A DNA stretch of 64,000 nucleotides, from positions 71,501,554 through 71,565,553 of the forward strand of contig OX485803.1 in the NCBI GenBank assembly GCA_950295325.1, given 5' to 3'. The notes beneath the pieces are model-generated. The model was not told where the DNA came from. It saw only the letters and a list, made by a program, of their open reading frames with translations, and ran no database searches. Shown here one piece after another: positions 11,001-23,438 of the stretch (positions are counted from its first letter, which is position 1; the number at the start of each line of letters is the position of its first letter). Made by a program: the position numbers and the translations under genes. This DNA comes from Polytrichum commune. Lineage: Eukaryota > Streptophyta > Polytrichopsida > Polytrichales > Polytrichaceae.

Positions 11001-13644
11001 AAAGTGAGATTACATGGCGTGAGGTGCCATGTCATGACAAACAAAAATTAGGGCAATGTCTTTATGTGCATAATACCCCCTCCCCTCCCCATCCCATCCT
11101 TGGGCCTTATCACACACGTAATTACATTCCCGAATTCGAAGGATTCGGAGAGACGACGGCAAATGTAGGCACGGCCACCGGGAAAACGGCAAGACGGTAC
11201 CTCAAAGTGGCGGGGCGGGAGGGGAGGGGAGGCAAGTGTGCGTGTTGAGCCTCCGAATCTTCAGTTGGAAGGGGGCAGCGCCGATCATTCGGCGCTATGT
11301 TCAATCAGCAAGCGCAAAGAGAGTGATCGGAAGACGCAGACTCGTCACACACATGACTCACTTGTCCTGGGTGAACATAAGTTAAGTATTAAAGAGATCA
11401 GAGATTGTGAGAGAGAGAGGGGGAGAGAGAGATTGAAGGGCCCGTGGGTGGCGGAGTGGCAGCCCATTTCGCGCCGGCCAAGGAAAGGCCGGCAGGGCTG
11501 AGGTGGCAGCTGAGTGGTGAGTCGCACAGATTTCCAGGAAATAACGAGATTGGCAGGCTCGACTCTGCGGCGTTGAGTCACATTTCCATATTCGGAGGTC
11601 CACATAGCAACACAACATCATCACCATCGTCATACCCTTACAGGTGGTGAGGAAATCTGCGTCTTGAGGTTGGTCGGTTGGTTGCGAGTTTGAGGTCTTG
11701 GGAGCTGGAGTCATCAGTGGAGGGTAAAGCAGACGAGTTTCTTATTTGATAACCTAAGTAGTGTTTTGGCCTGGCTCCGGAGCAGATTTCGATCTGCGAA
11801 AAGCTCTCAAGGAGTTTGTTAGACCAACCGATGGTCAGTGTTCTTTCTTTCTCTGTCTTCTCTCAAGATGTGCCCTGGTTTCGTGAGTTCTCGTTGTGAG
11901 CTACTTTTGTGCGCGGGTCGGAATCTGTGTGCGAAGAGCAGCTCTATTTCTTCCTTCCTTCCTATCTTCCTTCCTTCCTTCTGCGTCCGTTTTGGTGGTG
12001 TTGGCTGGCACTCGGGCTTGGAATTCCGCTGTTACGTGATGAGAGAAAACGCCGTTGGAATCACAAGTCTTCGGCTAAGTGGAGCCCTTCCAGATTTACT
12101 ACCGGTACCATAGTCACACATTCTCACACAAGGGTAGCAAATCCGTTTGTTGCTCGGTTTCGGTATAGATTGAGTGCCTTCGTGTTCTTGTCTCTTTTCT
12201 CTCCTTCAGTTGAGTTGCTGCAATTATCTCATGTGGCTCAACTTCCTTATTTGCAGCAGCGCCTGCCTTTCTTGACCTAACCCTACTTAGCAAATATTTT
12301 CCGTCTTATTCGTGATTGGTCAAGTCATGTGTTGGAACCTTGGGTTGGTGAATCATCACCCTTCTTCTTAGCCTCCACTTTTATGTAACCTCGTTTTTTC
12401 TTTTGTAAAACACAGCCTTCTTGAAAACTCATAGTGAGGGTAGCTACACATTTTCTTTTCTGTCACCAATCTAGTGTACTCTAGGTTTCACATATTTGGA
12501 GGTGAAGAATTGTTTTCTTCATGTGAAGCTATGTTTTTAGGACATGACTTCACAATTTTGCATCTCCTGAACTGGTGCCCTTCCCTGGTCGGTATTTACA
12601 GGAATTTGTAGGGTTTTTGGATAGCAATTGTGGGTTGTGTAGGTGACAGGCTTCCAGTGAATACTTGGAAGGGGTGATGCATTAGTACCTAATGGGTTAG
12701 GTCATTACGAATTGAAAGCATGGTGTAAGATATTCCGACTTCACTTCGTTAAAAACTTCGTGAATTCACAGCTCTCATCTTGTACCCTAATGGTCATGCC
12801 AGCGTTTTTCAATGAATGAAATTGGCTTCCTTGGTGAGGGTGGCTAGGTCAGCTTGCAATTGAGTGGGAAATACGTCAAGGGGTCTTAAAGTTTTAGAGA
12901 AATTGCGAGAGATGAGTTGTTCTGACCTGGTATCACGTTGGCAGCTGTACATTTGACTCATGGAGATGTCCAGCAATTCAGACACGGCTCAAGATGTTAA
13001 GCGAAGAGTTTGCATTTCAAGGTCAACTTGAGTAGTCTCATCAGCAACAACACAGCCATCAATATCTGTCATGCTTGATTGGTCTTGGCTCATTAAGCTC
13101 TCGCTTCTCTCCGTGCGCTGCATGTATGGGGTGCGGACTTTCTAAACCTTCCTTTTATACTATTCACTCTGATTTAGCTTCATTTTGAAGTCTTCTCTTC
13201 CACCCAAATTAGGCACATGGTGTGGAGAGTATACTACCTTCACCATTGATTTCATTCTTTTGATGAAGTCATGCACTGTGAATACAGTGGGATGGGATGG
13301 ATTAGGCCTGCGTCATGGTGGCAACCTGGTTATCCAGTCCCTTTGCCTACTTCGATAAATCAGAGTACTTCACAGCTAGTGAGTGAGATATGGCTATACA
13401 CCCGTTACCTAGCCTACAATTGCCATACTTATTACCTGTCAGGCTATGCTGCGAGAATGCTGAGATGAGGGCAATGAGGCTGAGTTCTACTCGTTCTCTG
13501 CTAGATACTCTTTGAGGTAGATGTTGAGTTTGTCCATCTTTAGAGGACATGTGGTAGTTTCAAGGGCTGAGGAGAGCACTATGTTTGATTTAATTTTCGG
13601 GATAGGAATGGCATCTTGACGGTTTACGGTTTATTCCGCTTTTC
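11001..13644 (+). promoter_or_regulatory. upstream region of the DUF4050 gene: promoter and possible spliced 5'UTR
   Basis: GC content rises at about 11080-11720 and a pyrimidine-rich tract (TTCTTTCTTTCTCTGTCTTC; then CTTCCTTCCTATCTTCCTTC) follows at 11840-11980. This is the usual look of a plant transcription start and leader. Short GA-rich microsatellites occur at 11408-11435. Two overlapping frames of 91 and 123 codons (11838-12280) lack family motifs, and I treat them as leader. A 5'UTR intron before 13645 is likely but its ends were not fixed. Confidence 0.35.
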
Positions 13645-14045
13645 ATGACATCAGAGTGTCGCCATGGTATGAACATGTATTTGCAACAGTGCAGTAATTG
13701 CTTTAGAGGTTTTGCCAAACCTCAACGACTAGACTCCTCTGGGAACCTGGCCAAGCTGAGTAAGGACTCCAGGGGGGCAGATCAAGGTGAAGGGGCGCCC
13801 CTCAATAAGGCATTGGAAACATCAAGTTCCAACGATATGGAAAACAATGGCAACAATACTCGCCAACAAAGGACTTCAAGCTCAATAAGCGCCAACAATC
13901 ACATACAGGAGACACCTTCAACTTCTGACAGCAATACTAGTAATCCGTTTGTAAATCATGGTACTTACCAATGATCTTCTCTTTTCATTAGATGTCTTAG
14001 GTAAATTAATCAAGTAAATTTAGTTCTTTGTGAAAATGATTGGAG

Positions 14046-14076
<31 letters not shown>

Positions 14077-16842
14077 AGGTTGTGTGGCCACAGATTGATG
14101 GATGGAAGTTATTTTACTTGATGAAAACAGAAATAATCTTTGGAGGTCTGTTTGATGCTCAATCAATTTGCAATGCTGTTTGAGCACATTCGTCTTGTGT
14201 TGATTTGAGTATTTTGCTTATTTATCTTCTTCATGCAGTGCTTGTTAATAATAAGCAAGGTGAGCTATTGTTCTTATATTTATGAGTTGTATGTGCAGCA
14301 TTGAATTTGTGGACAGAAAGAAGGCGTGAGTGGGTGGGTACACGAGAAAGGCCACGTCCTGTGCAACACAGAGAACCAGTCATCAGGTACTGGTTGGATT
14401 CATAGTTCGCTTAAGATGATCTTCTTGAAGGTTGCATGCCTTTTTCTTGAGAAGTGGCAGGCTGTTCGATCTGCACTAGGCCTTGCCACCTGAAAAAATT
14501 GTCCCTCGCTCCAGGATGAATAAGAAGTCAGTACAAAGCTGTGGTCTGACTTCATACTAACAGTACTATATGTTTATTCCATGATGTTTGCCTGGATTCA
14601 ATTGTAACAAATTCTTAGTGTGTTCCAGGCTTTTGTGTCTCCTGTTAGTCACATAATATTGGAGAACCTTGGAACTTCCAAGGGACGCATTTACAACAGG
14701 GCATCAGCCATGTGTTGGAGAAAAGTCACACTCTGTACAGTGGACACGGGTAGGGAACAGATCTACATGCCTGCAGCTCTAAAAAGGTTGTCTGGCCTAA
14801 TGTATGCTATTGTGTGCATTTTATGCTGACATTAAAATTTTGTGTGGGATGTTGGATAATGTGACGTCAGCTGGAGTACAACTTACGAAGATTTGCTAGC
14901 TACAAGTCGCCCCTTTCCGCAGCCAATTCCTCTACCTGTAAGTGTTTCCGCTCAGATGGATAACCTTCTTTCTTTCTTGTCCCTTCCATCAATAAGTATT
15001 CTTTCTCTGGAAAGCATACGTACAGTTATCCCATGTACGGAACTGCTTGCTTTTGCTATTATCAAATGTGTTGGATCGATTATCAGTGTTGGAAAATTGT
15101 TGAAGATCCTTATGAGGTACTCTCTGCTTGACCAGCCATTTTTGCTGGAACTTTTGTGGTAGCTCCACCAATATCTGGTGCCTGGTCTTTTGAGGTTTGG
15201 CTTGACTCTCAAAGAAACATAGACATGTTGTCAGGGGCCATTAAGGTAGAGGGTGCTTAAACCAACACTTACTGCTATTGCACATACATATGGCTATGTG
15301 GTCGATATGAAAATTATATATAAACATAGGTATTAAGAAAAATACATAATCTTAGCCTCAATTGAATATGTGATGAATATTCAAAGTCAAAACCACTAGC
15401 TTCCTTAAACCAATCCCTAGGCCCTGTGTATGACAACCTTGTATATGATGAGGACCCCCCACCTTATTGCCTGGAGGTCCAAGACAAGATTGCCCAGAAC
15501 CAACACCACATAGTTGGGTACTAGACCCAAGCTAGATCAAAGCCCAACTAGTAATGGAGCGCAAAGCCACATGGCCACTTCCATGGTCCCAACCGGTTTG
15601 GTTGCAGAGTTGTCACCTTGCATCTTGGGTACCGGCTCTTTTAATGCTTGGAACCGACCCCTTTATGCCTAGAACTGATCCCCTTTATGCCTTATAACCG
15701 ACCCCCCCTTTGTGCGTTGTGGGCCTACCTCCTTGGCTTTGTGTATAGAATGGCTAGAACTGTCTCCCCTCCCCGTTGACTAGAATGCCTAGAATAGGCA
15801 CTGACAAGTCATCCTAAACCACCTTGAATTGACTTGAGATAGAGTGGAGCCCGTTACCTACCCTACATGGAGGTAGTGGAGGCTAGTATGAGGTGGCACC
15901 ACTAATGGCACCTAAAACTGTCACTCCATGGGCCCGGGGACTCCTACACCATGGGGAGCAGTTCAAGGTAGTAGAGTGTTGACGATTGGGAGGCGTTTAT
16001 TGGTGTTGGTTTTAGCACCCTCTACCTTCTATGGTCTCTTCTTGTAATAGAGCCTTTCTTGTGTTTACGAGCATCTTTGTATTTGTGACCTGTATCTGGT
16101 CATGTAAAAACTCTCTTGTAAAGATGGGAGGTTACTGTGCTGGGCATAATTTGGTACACGTACGAATGTTCCGTAGTGGGCTACTGGCTTCAGAAATTGG
16201 TCAAAGACCTCACCACAACTTTTGTTTATTCACCACATATATTCTCACTGCAAACCTTTAGAAGTTGAGTTTTCTGACGTATTCCTGGTACATAGGTGGG
16301 TCCCGTCTGTCCTGTCTGTACTGAAGGTGCCTATGAGTTTCAACAACTACTGCTGAGGATCTAATATATTTGTTCAAAAGAGGTACAACACTATATTAAG
16401 TATCAGCTTCTCAGCAAAGTCAGGAAGTGTCTGTAAAGAACAAAGTTGATCAAAGTTTGAAGCCCTATATTTTTCTGTATTCTGTATTTTCAAATAGCAT
16501 GTGACAAGCCCTCACAAGCACCTATGGTTGTGAATCTCCACAATTTAAGACTAAGGTCCTGTCCAGATTTGTTGACCTCTTGCAGCTACAGGCAGCAAAG
16601 ATCCTGGTTATTACTGAAGATGATAGTTAGTAGAAAAGTAAAGATGACATTCACATGTGCCCCACTATGATGACTTTGTTTTACGGCAGGTCAATGCCTT
16701 TGTGGGTCTTGTTCCTTCTGTGTCCTTCATGGCATGTAGTGATCAGAAATATATTCTCAACTGCCAATCTTTGTGTCTCAATTGGCAGGAGATGGTGGAT
16801 TTTCTCGTGGATGTATGGGAGCAAGAGGGCCTCTATGAGTAG
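13645..16842 (+). CDS. DUF4050 family protein, four coding exons, apparently complete
   Basis: Exons 13645-13960, 14299-14386, 14871-14937 and 16789-16842 join with consistent phases (1, 2, 0) at GT-AG sites and encode 174 residues. The N-terminus holds QCSNCFRGFAKP, then a Ser/Asn-rich low-complexity stretch. The family core follows: NPFVNHG, ALNLWTERRREWVG, REPVISWSTTYEDLLATSR, FPQPIPLPEMVDFLV and the C-terminal DVWEQEGLYE. These are hallmark segments of plant DUF4050 proteins, whose biochemical role is unknown to me. The start is uncertain: ATGs at 13645, 13669 and 13675 share the frame, and an acceptor-like CAACAG just before the Cys motif leaves room for an upstream exon. The last exon codes only 17 residues plus the stop, after a 1.85-kb intron that carries a TIR element. 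All conserved blocks are intact, so the gene is probably functional. Confidence 0.88.
14048..14076. repeat. (CT)n microsatellite in DUF4050 intron 1
   Basis: Uninterrupted CT dinucleotide run just downstream of the first coding exon. Confidence 0.95.
15244..16027. mobile_element. TIR element in intron 3 of the DUF4050 gene
   Basis: Left end AGGTAGAGGGTGCTTAAACC, then AACAC. Right end GTGTTGG, then TTTTAGCACCCTCTACCT. Together these are a near-perfect inverted repeat of about 25 bp around 784 bp with no coding capacity, which makes it a non-autonomous DNA transposon. Target duplication is unclear (TTA on the left, TTC on the right). The spliced gene is unaffected because exon 4 has kept its acceptor and frame. 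Confidence 0.75.
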
Positions 16843-17676
16843 ATGGATATCTCCAGTAAACACATCGTTGTCATTTCTCCTTGTTTCTAAAGAACTGCAT
16901 GGTGCCATTTGACATAAATGGTTTCTGATGCACATGCCTGACTTATCAACGATATTCTGCACTGTTGATCATGTTGAAAGAGGATTCTTTTGTACAATTA
17001 TGAGACAACAACTTCACCTAATATTTGAAGGTCAAATGGAAGAGTATTTTGTATTGTGGTTAAGATTCAATGGTGTCAAATTGACCAAGTAAAGGCTTTG
17101 GGGGCCACTTGGATTTTGTTAGAACTCCACTTAATAGAAAAACAGAATCGCATGTGATTAGGAGTTGAAATATAGGTCTACTTCAACAGATGACCTACAG
17201 CTATTGAAACCCTTAAAATATAGGTCTACTTCAACAGATGACCTGCAGCTATTGAAACCCTTAAACAGCTAGGTTTTCGAAAGTACAAAAAATTGGTGAT
17301 CCAGGAGGTCACAAGGACGTCTGACTGTATAGAGGAGTGTACTTATGAATTTCACAGGCGAAAATGAACCATGAATTCACATGAAGAACTTACTCTGAGT
17401 ACTTCTTGGTGCTACCTTTTGATTCTGGACGAGTGCAATGTGTTACTAAGAAATTCATGCCTGAAAATGGCGAATACATATGGCACTGCATACACACATC
17501 TAAGGACTTAAAATCTTGATATGTGTGTGCATTGAACCTCTAGTTTGAATGATTCATTCTGCAGAAGACCTCATATTGAACAGAACTGTTGCATAACAAT
17601 CAGGGTTTCTAAAATTGTCAGAGAGTCTTTTGCCACTAATGGATGTTAACTTGATGGAGTCTCATTGGACTAAATG
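16843..17676. repeat. 3' flank of DUF4050 gene, with a 48-bp tandem duplication
   Basis: The segment ATATAGGTCTACTTCAACAG...ATTGAAACCCTTAAA occurs twice head-to-tail at 17170-17217 and 17218-17265, with one mismatch (GACCTAC/GACCTGC), so the duplication is recent. The rest is probably 3'UTR and spacer. No polyadenylation signal was chosen. Confidence 0.7.
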
Positions 17677-18140
17677 AACTACACACTGTTTATGGTGTTT
17701 AGCATGACTTGCCTAATACTGTCACTTACCCTATTTTGAGGAGTATGCTAGGTTACACTAATGATCAACAACTTCATCATTATTTTGACCTTATGACATA
17801 TGGCGTTCAAGTGTGTTTACTAATATCTTGGCCTGAGTATGTTGAATAGCGTTGTGAGGTGTATGCCTTTGTTGCATGATGGTTTACAAGTTGACTAAAG
17901 TGGACACAATTGACACTTGGACAATTGAACACTTGAAACACTTGAACAATACTTTCCTCTTGCACCCTAAAACTCAAAACACATGACACTTGTCATTACT
18001 GTGCTCAATAATCTCTTCCCCTTGCACATTCAAACCCAAAACTTCCATCTCAAACACCCCTATGTGCTTTGCTGAATGTCATTATGTTAACAAATTTTCA
18101 CTGATAAAAGTTACCTGTGTGCGCAAATAGTATCACCAAA
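17677..18140 (+). mobile_element. CACTA-like family (b), diverged copy
   Basis: Begins ACTACACACTGTTTATGG and shares long stretches with 37826-38244: TATGCTAGGTTACACT, TGATCAA.AACTTC.TCAT, GTTCAAG...TTACTAA.ATCTTGGC, ACAAGTTGACTAAAGTG.ACACAA. No complete right terminus was located. Confidence 0.55.
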
Positions 18141-18660
18141 TTCAAGCCCTTTTTTTTTTTGCAAAGAACGGTTCATGCTTATCAATATAATTTTGAGAAT
18201 TGGGTTATGTCGTAAGACGTAAATTTCCATTGAAGTGTTCAAACCCACCATTGTAAGTTAGAGCCAACAAAGTACAGAGCAGACGCCCGTGCTTTCTGTC
18301 ACCATATCTGGCAATGGAGTGGCTCGGTCAGTTTGCTCGTCTGTAATCAACGCACGTATTGCAAAATCCAACAGTGAAAACAAAAATTTTCTTCTCTCAA
18401 TCATGGTTACCTGCTCTGATTAACTCTGTATCGCAAGGCTTGTAATTTAATGTTTCTGCAGCAGATTTGGCAGGACACTGTAAATTTTCAAGACACCCAG
18501 TAAAGTTATCCGTAAAAGTCTCTCAAAGAGGGACGAAACCGTGCGTTGGATCCTTCTTTGAGAAAACTTTCTATTAAGAGCTCGTTATCTCTGTCATGTA
18601 TTGGAGTCTATTTTCAAAGTTGGGTTAAACTTTTGGGTTCTCCTCCTTTTTCCACCTCTC

Positions 18661-19372
18661 CATAACATTATTAAGTAGCGTGCGCTCATTCGTTCGTTCG
18701 TTCATTCATGTGGACCCTGAGAATATAATCACGGGATGTCCCAACTTAATGCAACGAGACTTGGATTAAGTTTGAATCTACACTAGGTTGGGGGCATCCC
18801 ATGGTTCTATTCTTAGGGTTGCTTCACACTATGGCCAAAGGTTGAGAGGCCGTTCATTTCCACTAATCAGATTGCAAGAAACCAAGAATTCGGCCTCTCA
18901 ACCCTTCACACTAGAGGCCAAAGTCCAAAGGCTGTCGCTTTCCAATATGCCTACATGGCATTCTTTTTTGACCAAGCAGACGGACTCTCAAAGGATGTTT
19001 GGGCCGGACAGAATTGGAAATCCAAACTATGGTCAAGAGGTTGTCGGATTTTTTTCCATAAAAAAATGAAAATATGACAAGATATTGGCCGTAAGATTGG
19101 AGGGGTTGATTTGGACAGGGAATGAAGTGGGATGCTCCTTCTCTCTATGGACTTTGGGCTTGGCCTTTGGAGGCTTCGCACGATGCCCGGCCGAAGGCTC
19201 CAATTCCTATAATTTATTGGCTTTTTTCAACCCATTTCTTTGGACTCTGAACAAACTTTGGCCATTCAAATCCCACGGCCTCTCGACTTGGATGGCCATG
19301 GTGTGAAGCAGCCCTTAGGGCCCACATGAACGAACGCACACTGCTTAATGAGGTTATGTCAAACTTATGAGA
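18661..19372. mobile_element. fold-back element with ~50-bp outer inverted repeats
   Basis: The left arm (ATAACATTATTAAGTAGCG, TGCGCTCATTCGTTCG, TTCATTCATGTGGACCCTGA) pairs with the right arm (TTAGGGCCCACATGAACGAA, CGCACACTGCTTAATGAGG, TTATG) across the insert. The left arm carries an extra expansion of the 4-bp unit TTCG. A separate TIR element (18816-19314) sits inside. Confidence 0.6.
18816..19314. mobile_element. PIF/Harbinger-like MITE with TTA target duplication
   Basis: TTA (18813-18815) | GGGTTGCTTCACACTATGGC ... GCCATGGTGTGAAGCAGCCC | TTA (19315-19317). The inverted ends match over about 20 bp with few mismatches, then continue with GAGAGGCCG on the left and CGGCCTCTC on the right. 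499 bp, non-coding. Confidence 0.8.
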
Positions 19373-20779
19373 TAATATTGGGTTTAAAAATAGGGCATAT
19401 GCATGGGACCACTCTCTCAAATCACAAACCGACTTATGCAAGGCTAGCTTGGCCCCATCCATCCTCCTAGTAGGACAAGCTAGAAAGCCGGTTTTTGATA
19501 GCCCAACAACACTCTTTGTCTATGCTACATTAGGGGTTGAGAAAACTTGGGCGACTTTGTGTTAATTCTCATTATAAACTCAAGGTTTGGGACTACTAAC
19601 CCCGTGGTTTCATATGCTTTACTTTACAAATAACTCTTGAGCGCCATCAAAACTCAGGAAGAGACCACTTACATCATTGACTTTGAAAGGTAGAAACATC
19701 ATGACCCGTTAACCACCCTCTAGCCGTGCACTAGACCGCCGTCACAATGGCGAAGTGCCATTTCTAAAACCGATCATGGCTCGGCGGCAACTTCAATGCG
19801 TGTACACTTAGTGCAGCCAATGGGAGTCAAGTGTTAATGTACTCATGAGGTAACCAACCGATTCAGGCGATGTTCTGTATGGAAATGCGGATTACCGTGT
19901 TCGGTGTAGGGAGAATCTAGTGAGCGAGTAGGGGTTTGGACAACTTTCTACTTTGAAAAGTTGTACTCGTAGCATTTTTTTTGTATAGGGCAGAAAAATA
20001 TGAAACAACTTGCATTCTTCATGAATCCTTCTCGTCTATCTTGGAAAATTATCTCATGATTGTCAGACCAGATCTTCAATGCAAATCACCTTATTTTCAT
20101 GGGTTATGGTATTTCTACCTTAAGGGAGATGTGTCCGGCATGCAACCAAAGTTTGGCCGGAAAGGCAACCTGGAGACTTGCTTGCAACACAATACAATAA
20201 ATTGTGACCAAAGATTTATGGGTGGAAGTGAAGTGACCATAAAAATAAAAGAAAACAAGAATACATCCATTAGGTTGTAATTCAAACTTGCTACCCTTTC
20301 ACCCTTGGTACTCAACACCTTCATCCTTCTGCACACTGAAGTGGGAGAACTGGCTACTATACTGATTATCCCAATTAGTGAGGGAGGGTTAATAGAGCGT
20401 GTGGGAAATTAGCGAAGGTGATACTAAATTTCTTCACGCATTGGAATTCGGTGTCACCAAAAGATCTAGGAAGCACTGTTCATCTTGACACTATTCACTG
20501 AAAGTGTTGTTCATAGCAACGTTATTCATTGAAAGTACTGGCATTGTTTTGACAAGCACATGTTCGCATTTTGAAAAGTAAAAAAAATAAAAGTAAAATA
20601 TCATTCTGCAAACACCTTAGAGCGTGCAGTATTTTTCTTGAAATGTATGGTAAATGAACATGTAATCATGAATTTTAATATCACTCAATAATAATTGCAA
20701 CCCTCGCTAATTTTAGGACTTGGTAAAATAGCACGTGTTTTGCAAATTAGTACCACGTGCACTGATTGAGATTATCGGT
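19373..20779. other. gene-free stretch
   Basis: No coding signal. A 99-codon frame at 19981-20280 has no motif that I recognise and no splice context. Confidence 0.45.
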
Positions 20780-20985
20780 GTAGTTATTGATGAACCGGTT
20801 GAGTTTTGAGAAACAACCGGTTGAAGTTCAAGACTTCGGAAAAAACTACCAATCGTTTTTGAGAAACCTAAGGAATACACCCCAATTCAATAAAGAAAAA
20901 CCCAAGGATGTCAACACGTAATGGTCAGTCGGACTTGGAAACACTAGGATTTCGATTGATTATGCCTAAAAATCTCCCCTAGGGG
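20780..20985 (+). repeat. dispersed repeat R2
   Basis: GAACCGGTTGAGTTTTGAG, CCGGTTGAAGTTCAAGAC, CCAATTCAATAAAGAAAAAC, GATGTCAACACGTAAT, GGACTTGGAAACACTAGGAT. Best direct match to 6270-6510. A shorter relative begins at 21515 (ACCGGTTGAAGTTGTTCAAG) and ends near 21660. Confidence 0.65.
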
Positions 20986-21696
20986 TGGGAAAACACACAG
21001 TAACAATTACAGACGGGCGACACCAGAAGTACCTGAGAAAATCAAATCAAAATGGACAAATTGAAAAACAATGGATGCATCTTCTCCTCACCATACACGA
21101 TGCAACATAACATTCCTCAACGACGTGGGCCCTCAGAATACAACACTGAGGTGCTACGAGTTCAATCTGAATATGAGTCTCCTGGTGCAACTTTTCAAGC
21201 ACCTCACTCCTAGATCCTCAGAGCCCACGGAACGCACGGTGAACGCTGAAGTCATGTTACGAACTTACCAACGATCGTGTTTCAAGCTTCTTCTTCTTCT
21301 TCTTCTTCTTCTTCTTCTTGTTTTTGTTTGTGATCCCGCCTCATATCGTTTTGTTTAGTTGAGATCGCTGCGAATCAATTCGCAGTCATGTCCAATTTCT
21401 TCCATCAATTGATTCATTTATTATTATTATTATTATCATCATCATTTTATACAAACTCTACTGAGTTGACTGCCATGATTTCGTCGATTATTGTACTGAG
21501 CCAACTGTGTATATATATACCGGTTGAAGTTGTTCAAGACTGCATGAAAATTACCGGATCAGTTTAGAGGACTCCATAGAAGAATATGCCTCAAATTAAT
21601 GAAAGCAAAACTGGAAGATTATGTCAACATGTAACCGGCTGGATTCAGAATCACATGGATCTTGACGGGCAGTGCCCTAAAACTTCCCGGGCACTG
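20986..21696. repeat. spacer with microsatellites and a partial R2 copy
   Basis: (CTT)n at 21286-21320 and (TTA)n then (ATC)n at about 21418-21445. A partial R2 repeat lies at 21515-21660. A 95-codon open frame spans the CTT run (21071-21358) and is not supported by any motif. Confidence 0.6.
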
Positions 21697-22211
21697 AGGG
21701 CCACTTCACACACGAGACTGAGAGCCCATGACCGTTGCCCTTTCAAGCACTCTCATTGGTGGAAAAGGCGGAGCCGGTCCAAGTTCGCTACTTCACACTA
21801 CGCTTGAGGGACCAACGGAGTTTGTGTATGCAAGGTGGATGTAAAGTCCACATGGATTCCTACATGGCATCGAATGGATCATGTTTCGTGGTCACTTGGA
21901 CTGTTTTCAAAAACCACCTCCTGGAGGTAGGTCTAACACAACACCGTTGGGAGACCATGGCACTCCAAACGCTGCTCACAACCGTTGGTTGATTCTAGTG
22001 TATCATGTGTGAAGACCCGCATGGATAGAAATCCATTGAAATAGCATTTGGTTGAGGGCCCGGTCACATATGACTTCACATTACACTTGAGGGTCGCTGA
22101 CCACACTACATGGTTTCGGAGGTGCCTTGGGACGGCCTTTGGACACTTTTTTTCTTTTGGGCTCTCACAATCTCATGGTCACGGCTCTTGGCTCGTGTGT
22201 GAAGTGGCCCT
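21697..22211 (+). mobile_element. TIR family (a), full-length copy
   Basis: Left AGGGCCACTTCACACACGAG, right CTCGTGTGTGAAGTGGCCCT: perfect 20-bp TIRs. The inner ends are also inverted (GAGAGCCC.TGACC on the left, GGTCACGGCTC on the right). Length 515 bp with no transposase, so it is a MITE. It carries an internal near-palindrome CCACCTCCTGGAGGTAGG. The best reference copy of the family in this window. Confidence 0.88.
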
Positions 22212-22880
22212 CATCCACACGCATGAGCTTCGAATCACAAACTAGAGATGTTTTCATTCACTTGTATATTTACCCTTGCAATATAATGGACTTTTCTTTA
22301 TTGTGTCCCCGTCAAAAAGTAATTTTCTGACAGGTGAGGTCAATATTGGTGTCTTTAAGTGGACACTTTCTTAAGCTCGGAGCCTTCTTGTGGGAGATAG
22401 ATAGATTGATCTTCAACACTTTGATTTTTGAGGTACTTGCAAATATTTGTTGAGGGAGAAAGCAAAAGATCGATGCCGATTTCAAGTTTGTGGGCATTTG
22501 CATTGAATTTCTAACCACAACATTTTTCCGGCTCATAAAAATGAGTCGTCTAGGCTTCACATGGAAAATGCTTTTGTTGCTTAAAGTACACTTCCTGATA
22601 CTCTTATGTTGAGCCATGTGATGCTTGGTCACCTTAAATAGATCGCTTTAGAAACTTGTTCGGTTGGTGGGTGCATCCACTTTCAAATCATGTTATTGGT
22701 GGGTGTGTCTACTGTAAGATCGTGTTACACGTCTTCATGAAATTGATTGCATGATAGAGGTGAATCATTTGGTCAAATATTCTAGGTTAAATACGATTTT
22801 GAAAGGTGACTCAACCACTTGATGATGTTGACCGCCACAATTCAACCTTAAAGTAGATATCCCGTTTAAAGTTGGATCAA
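22212..22880 (+). repeat. dispersed repeat R3
   Basis: Diverged copy of 29190-29830. Shared blocks in order: GTGGACACTT, GATCTTCAACAC/GATCTCCAACAC, TTGG.GGGTG.ATCCACTTTC, TCTTCATG.AATT.GATGCATG, ACGACTTTG.AAGGTG, ACCACTT..TG.TGTTGACCGCCA. Lies directly after a family (a) copy, as does its partner. Confidence 0.6.
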
Positions 22881-23438
22881 ACCCTAAACCTGGAAGTTGA
22901 TTGGGGCCTTCATATAAGTTTTGGAAATTCTATGACGTGAAGATAGATTGTGATGTGACTTTTTGGTAGATTAATGATACCTTGTGGTCTTATAAGGTTA
23001 TTATAAGGTCGACACCCACACATAGTAACTTGTTAAGAGTTTGATGAAGATTTTGCATCTACCAGCATAAAGAACAAATATACAATCAATATCAACATGT
23101 ATGCCAAAAGCATTTAGGAGTTAAGACGTGTCTACACTAGATATGAGCAATTGAATTGCCCCATGCTAATGTCTCATCATTCCACACTAGTTTGGATATT
23201 TAATACCACAACAACAACAAAAATATCGTTTTAATTTTTTGATTTCATGGCTATACGGATGAATAAACAAAGTCGTAAGTTTCTATGATCCGGTTTTGAC
23301 CCAAAGCAATTTGCCTGGATTAAGAGGCCATCCGTTCGCGAAGGCAACCTAATTGCACATATCGGTGCCGTCCTTAACCCACTTTTGGGTAAGCACCATG
23401 CATTGGTTGGCAGAGGGGGGATTATAGTATATGAGTAT
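22881..23438. other. gene-free stretch
   Basis: AT-rich with no supported feature. Confidence 0.45.

Noticed and set aside
11838-12280. Two overlapping frames of 91 and 123 codons
   Set aside because: Pyrimidine-rich, no domain, no homologous look. Better explained as leader sequence of the DUF4050 gene.
21071-21358. 95-codon frame ending in a poly-Leu run
   Set aside because: The Leu run is a CTT microsatellite and the rest shows no domain.
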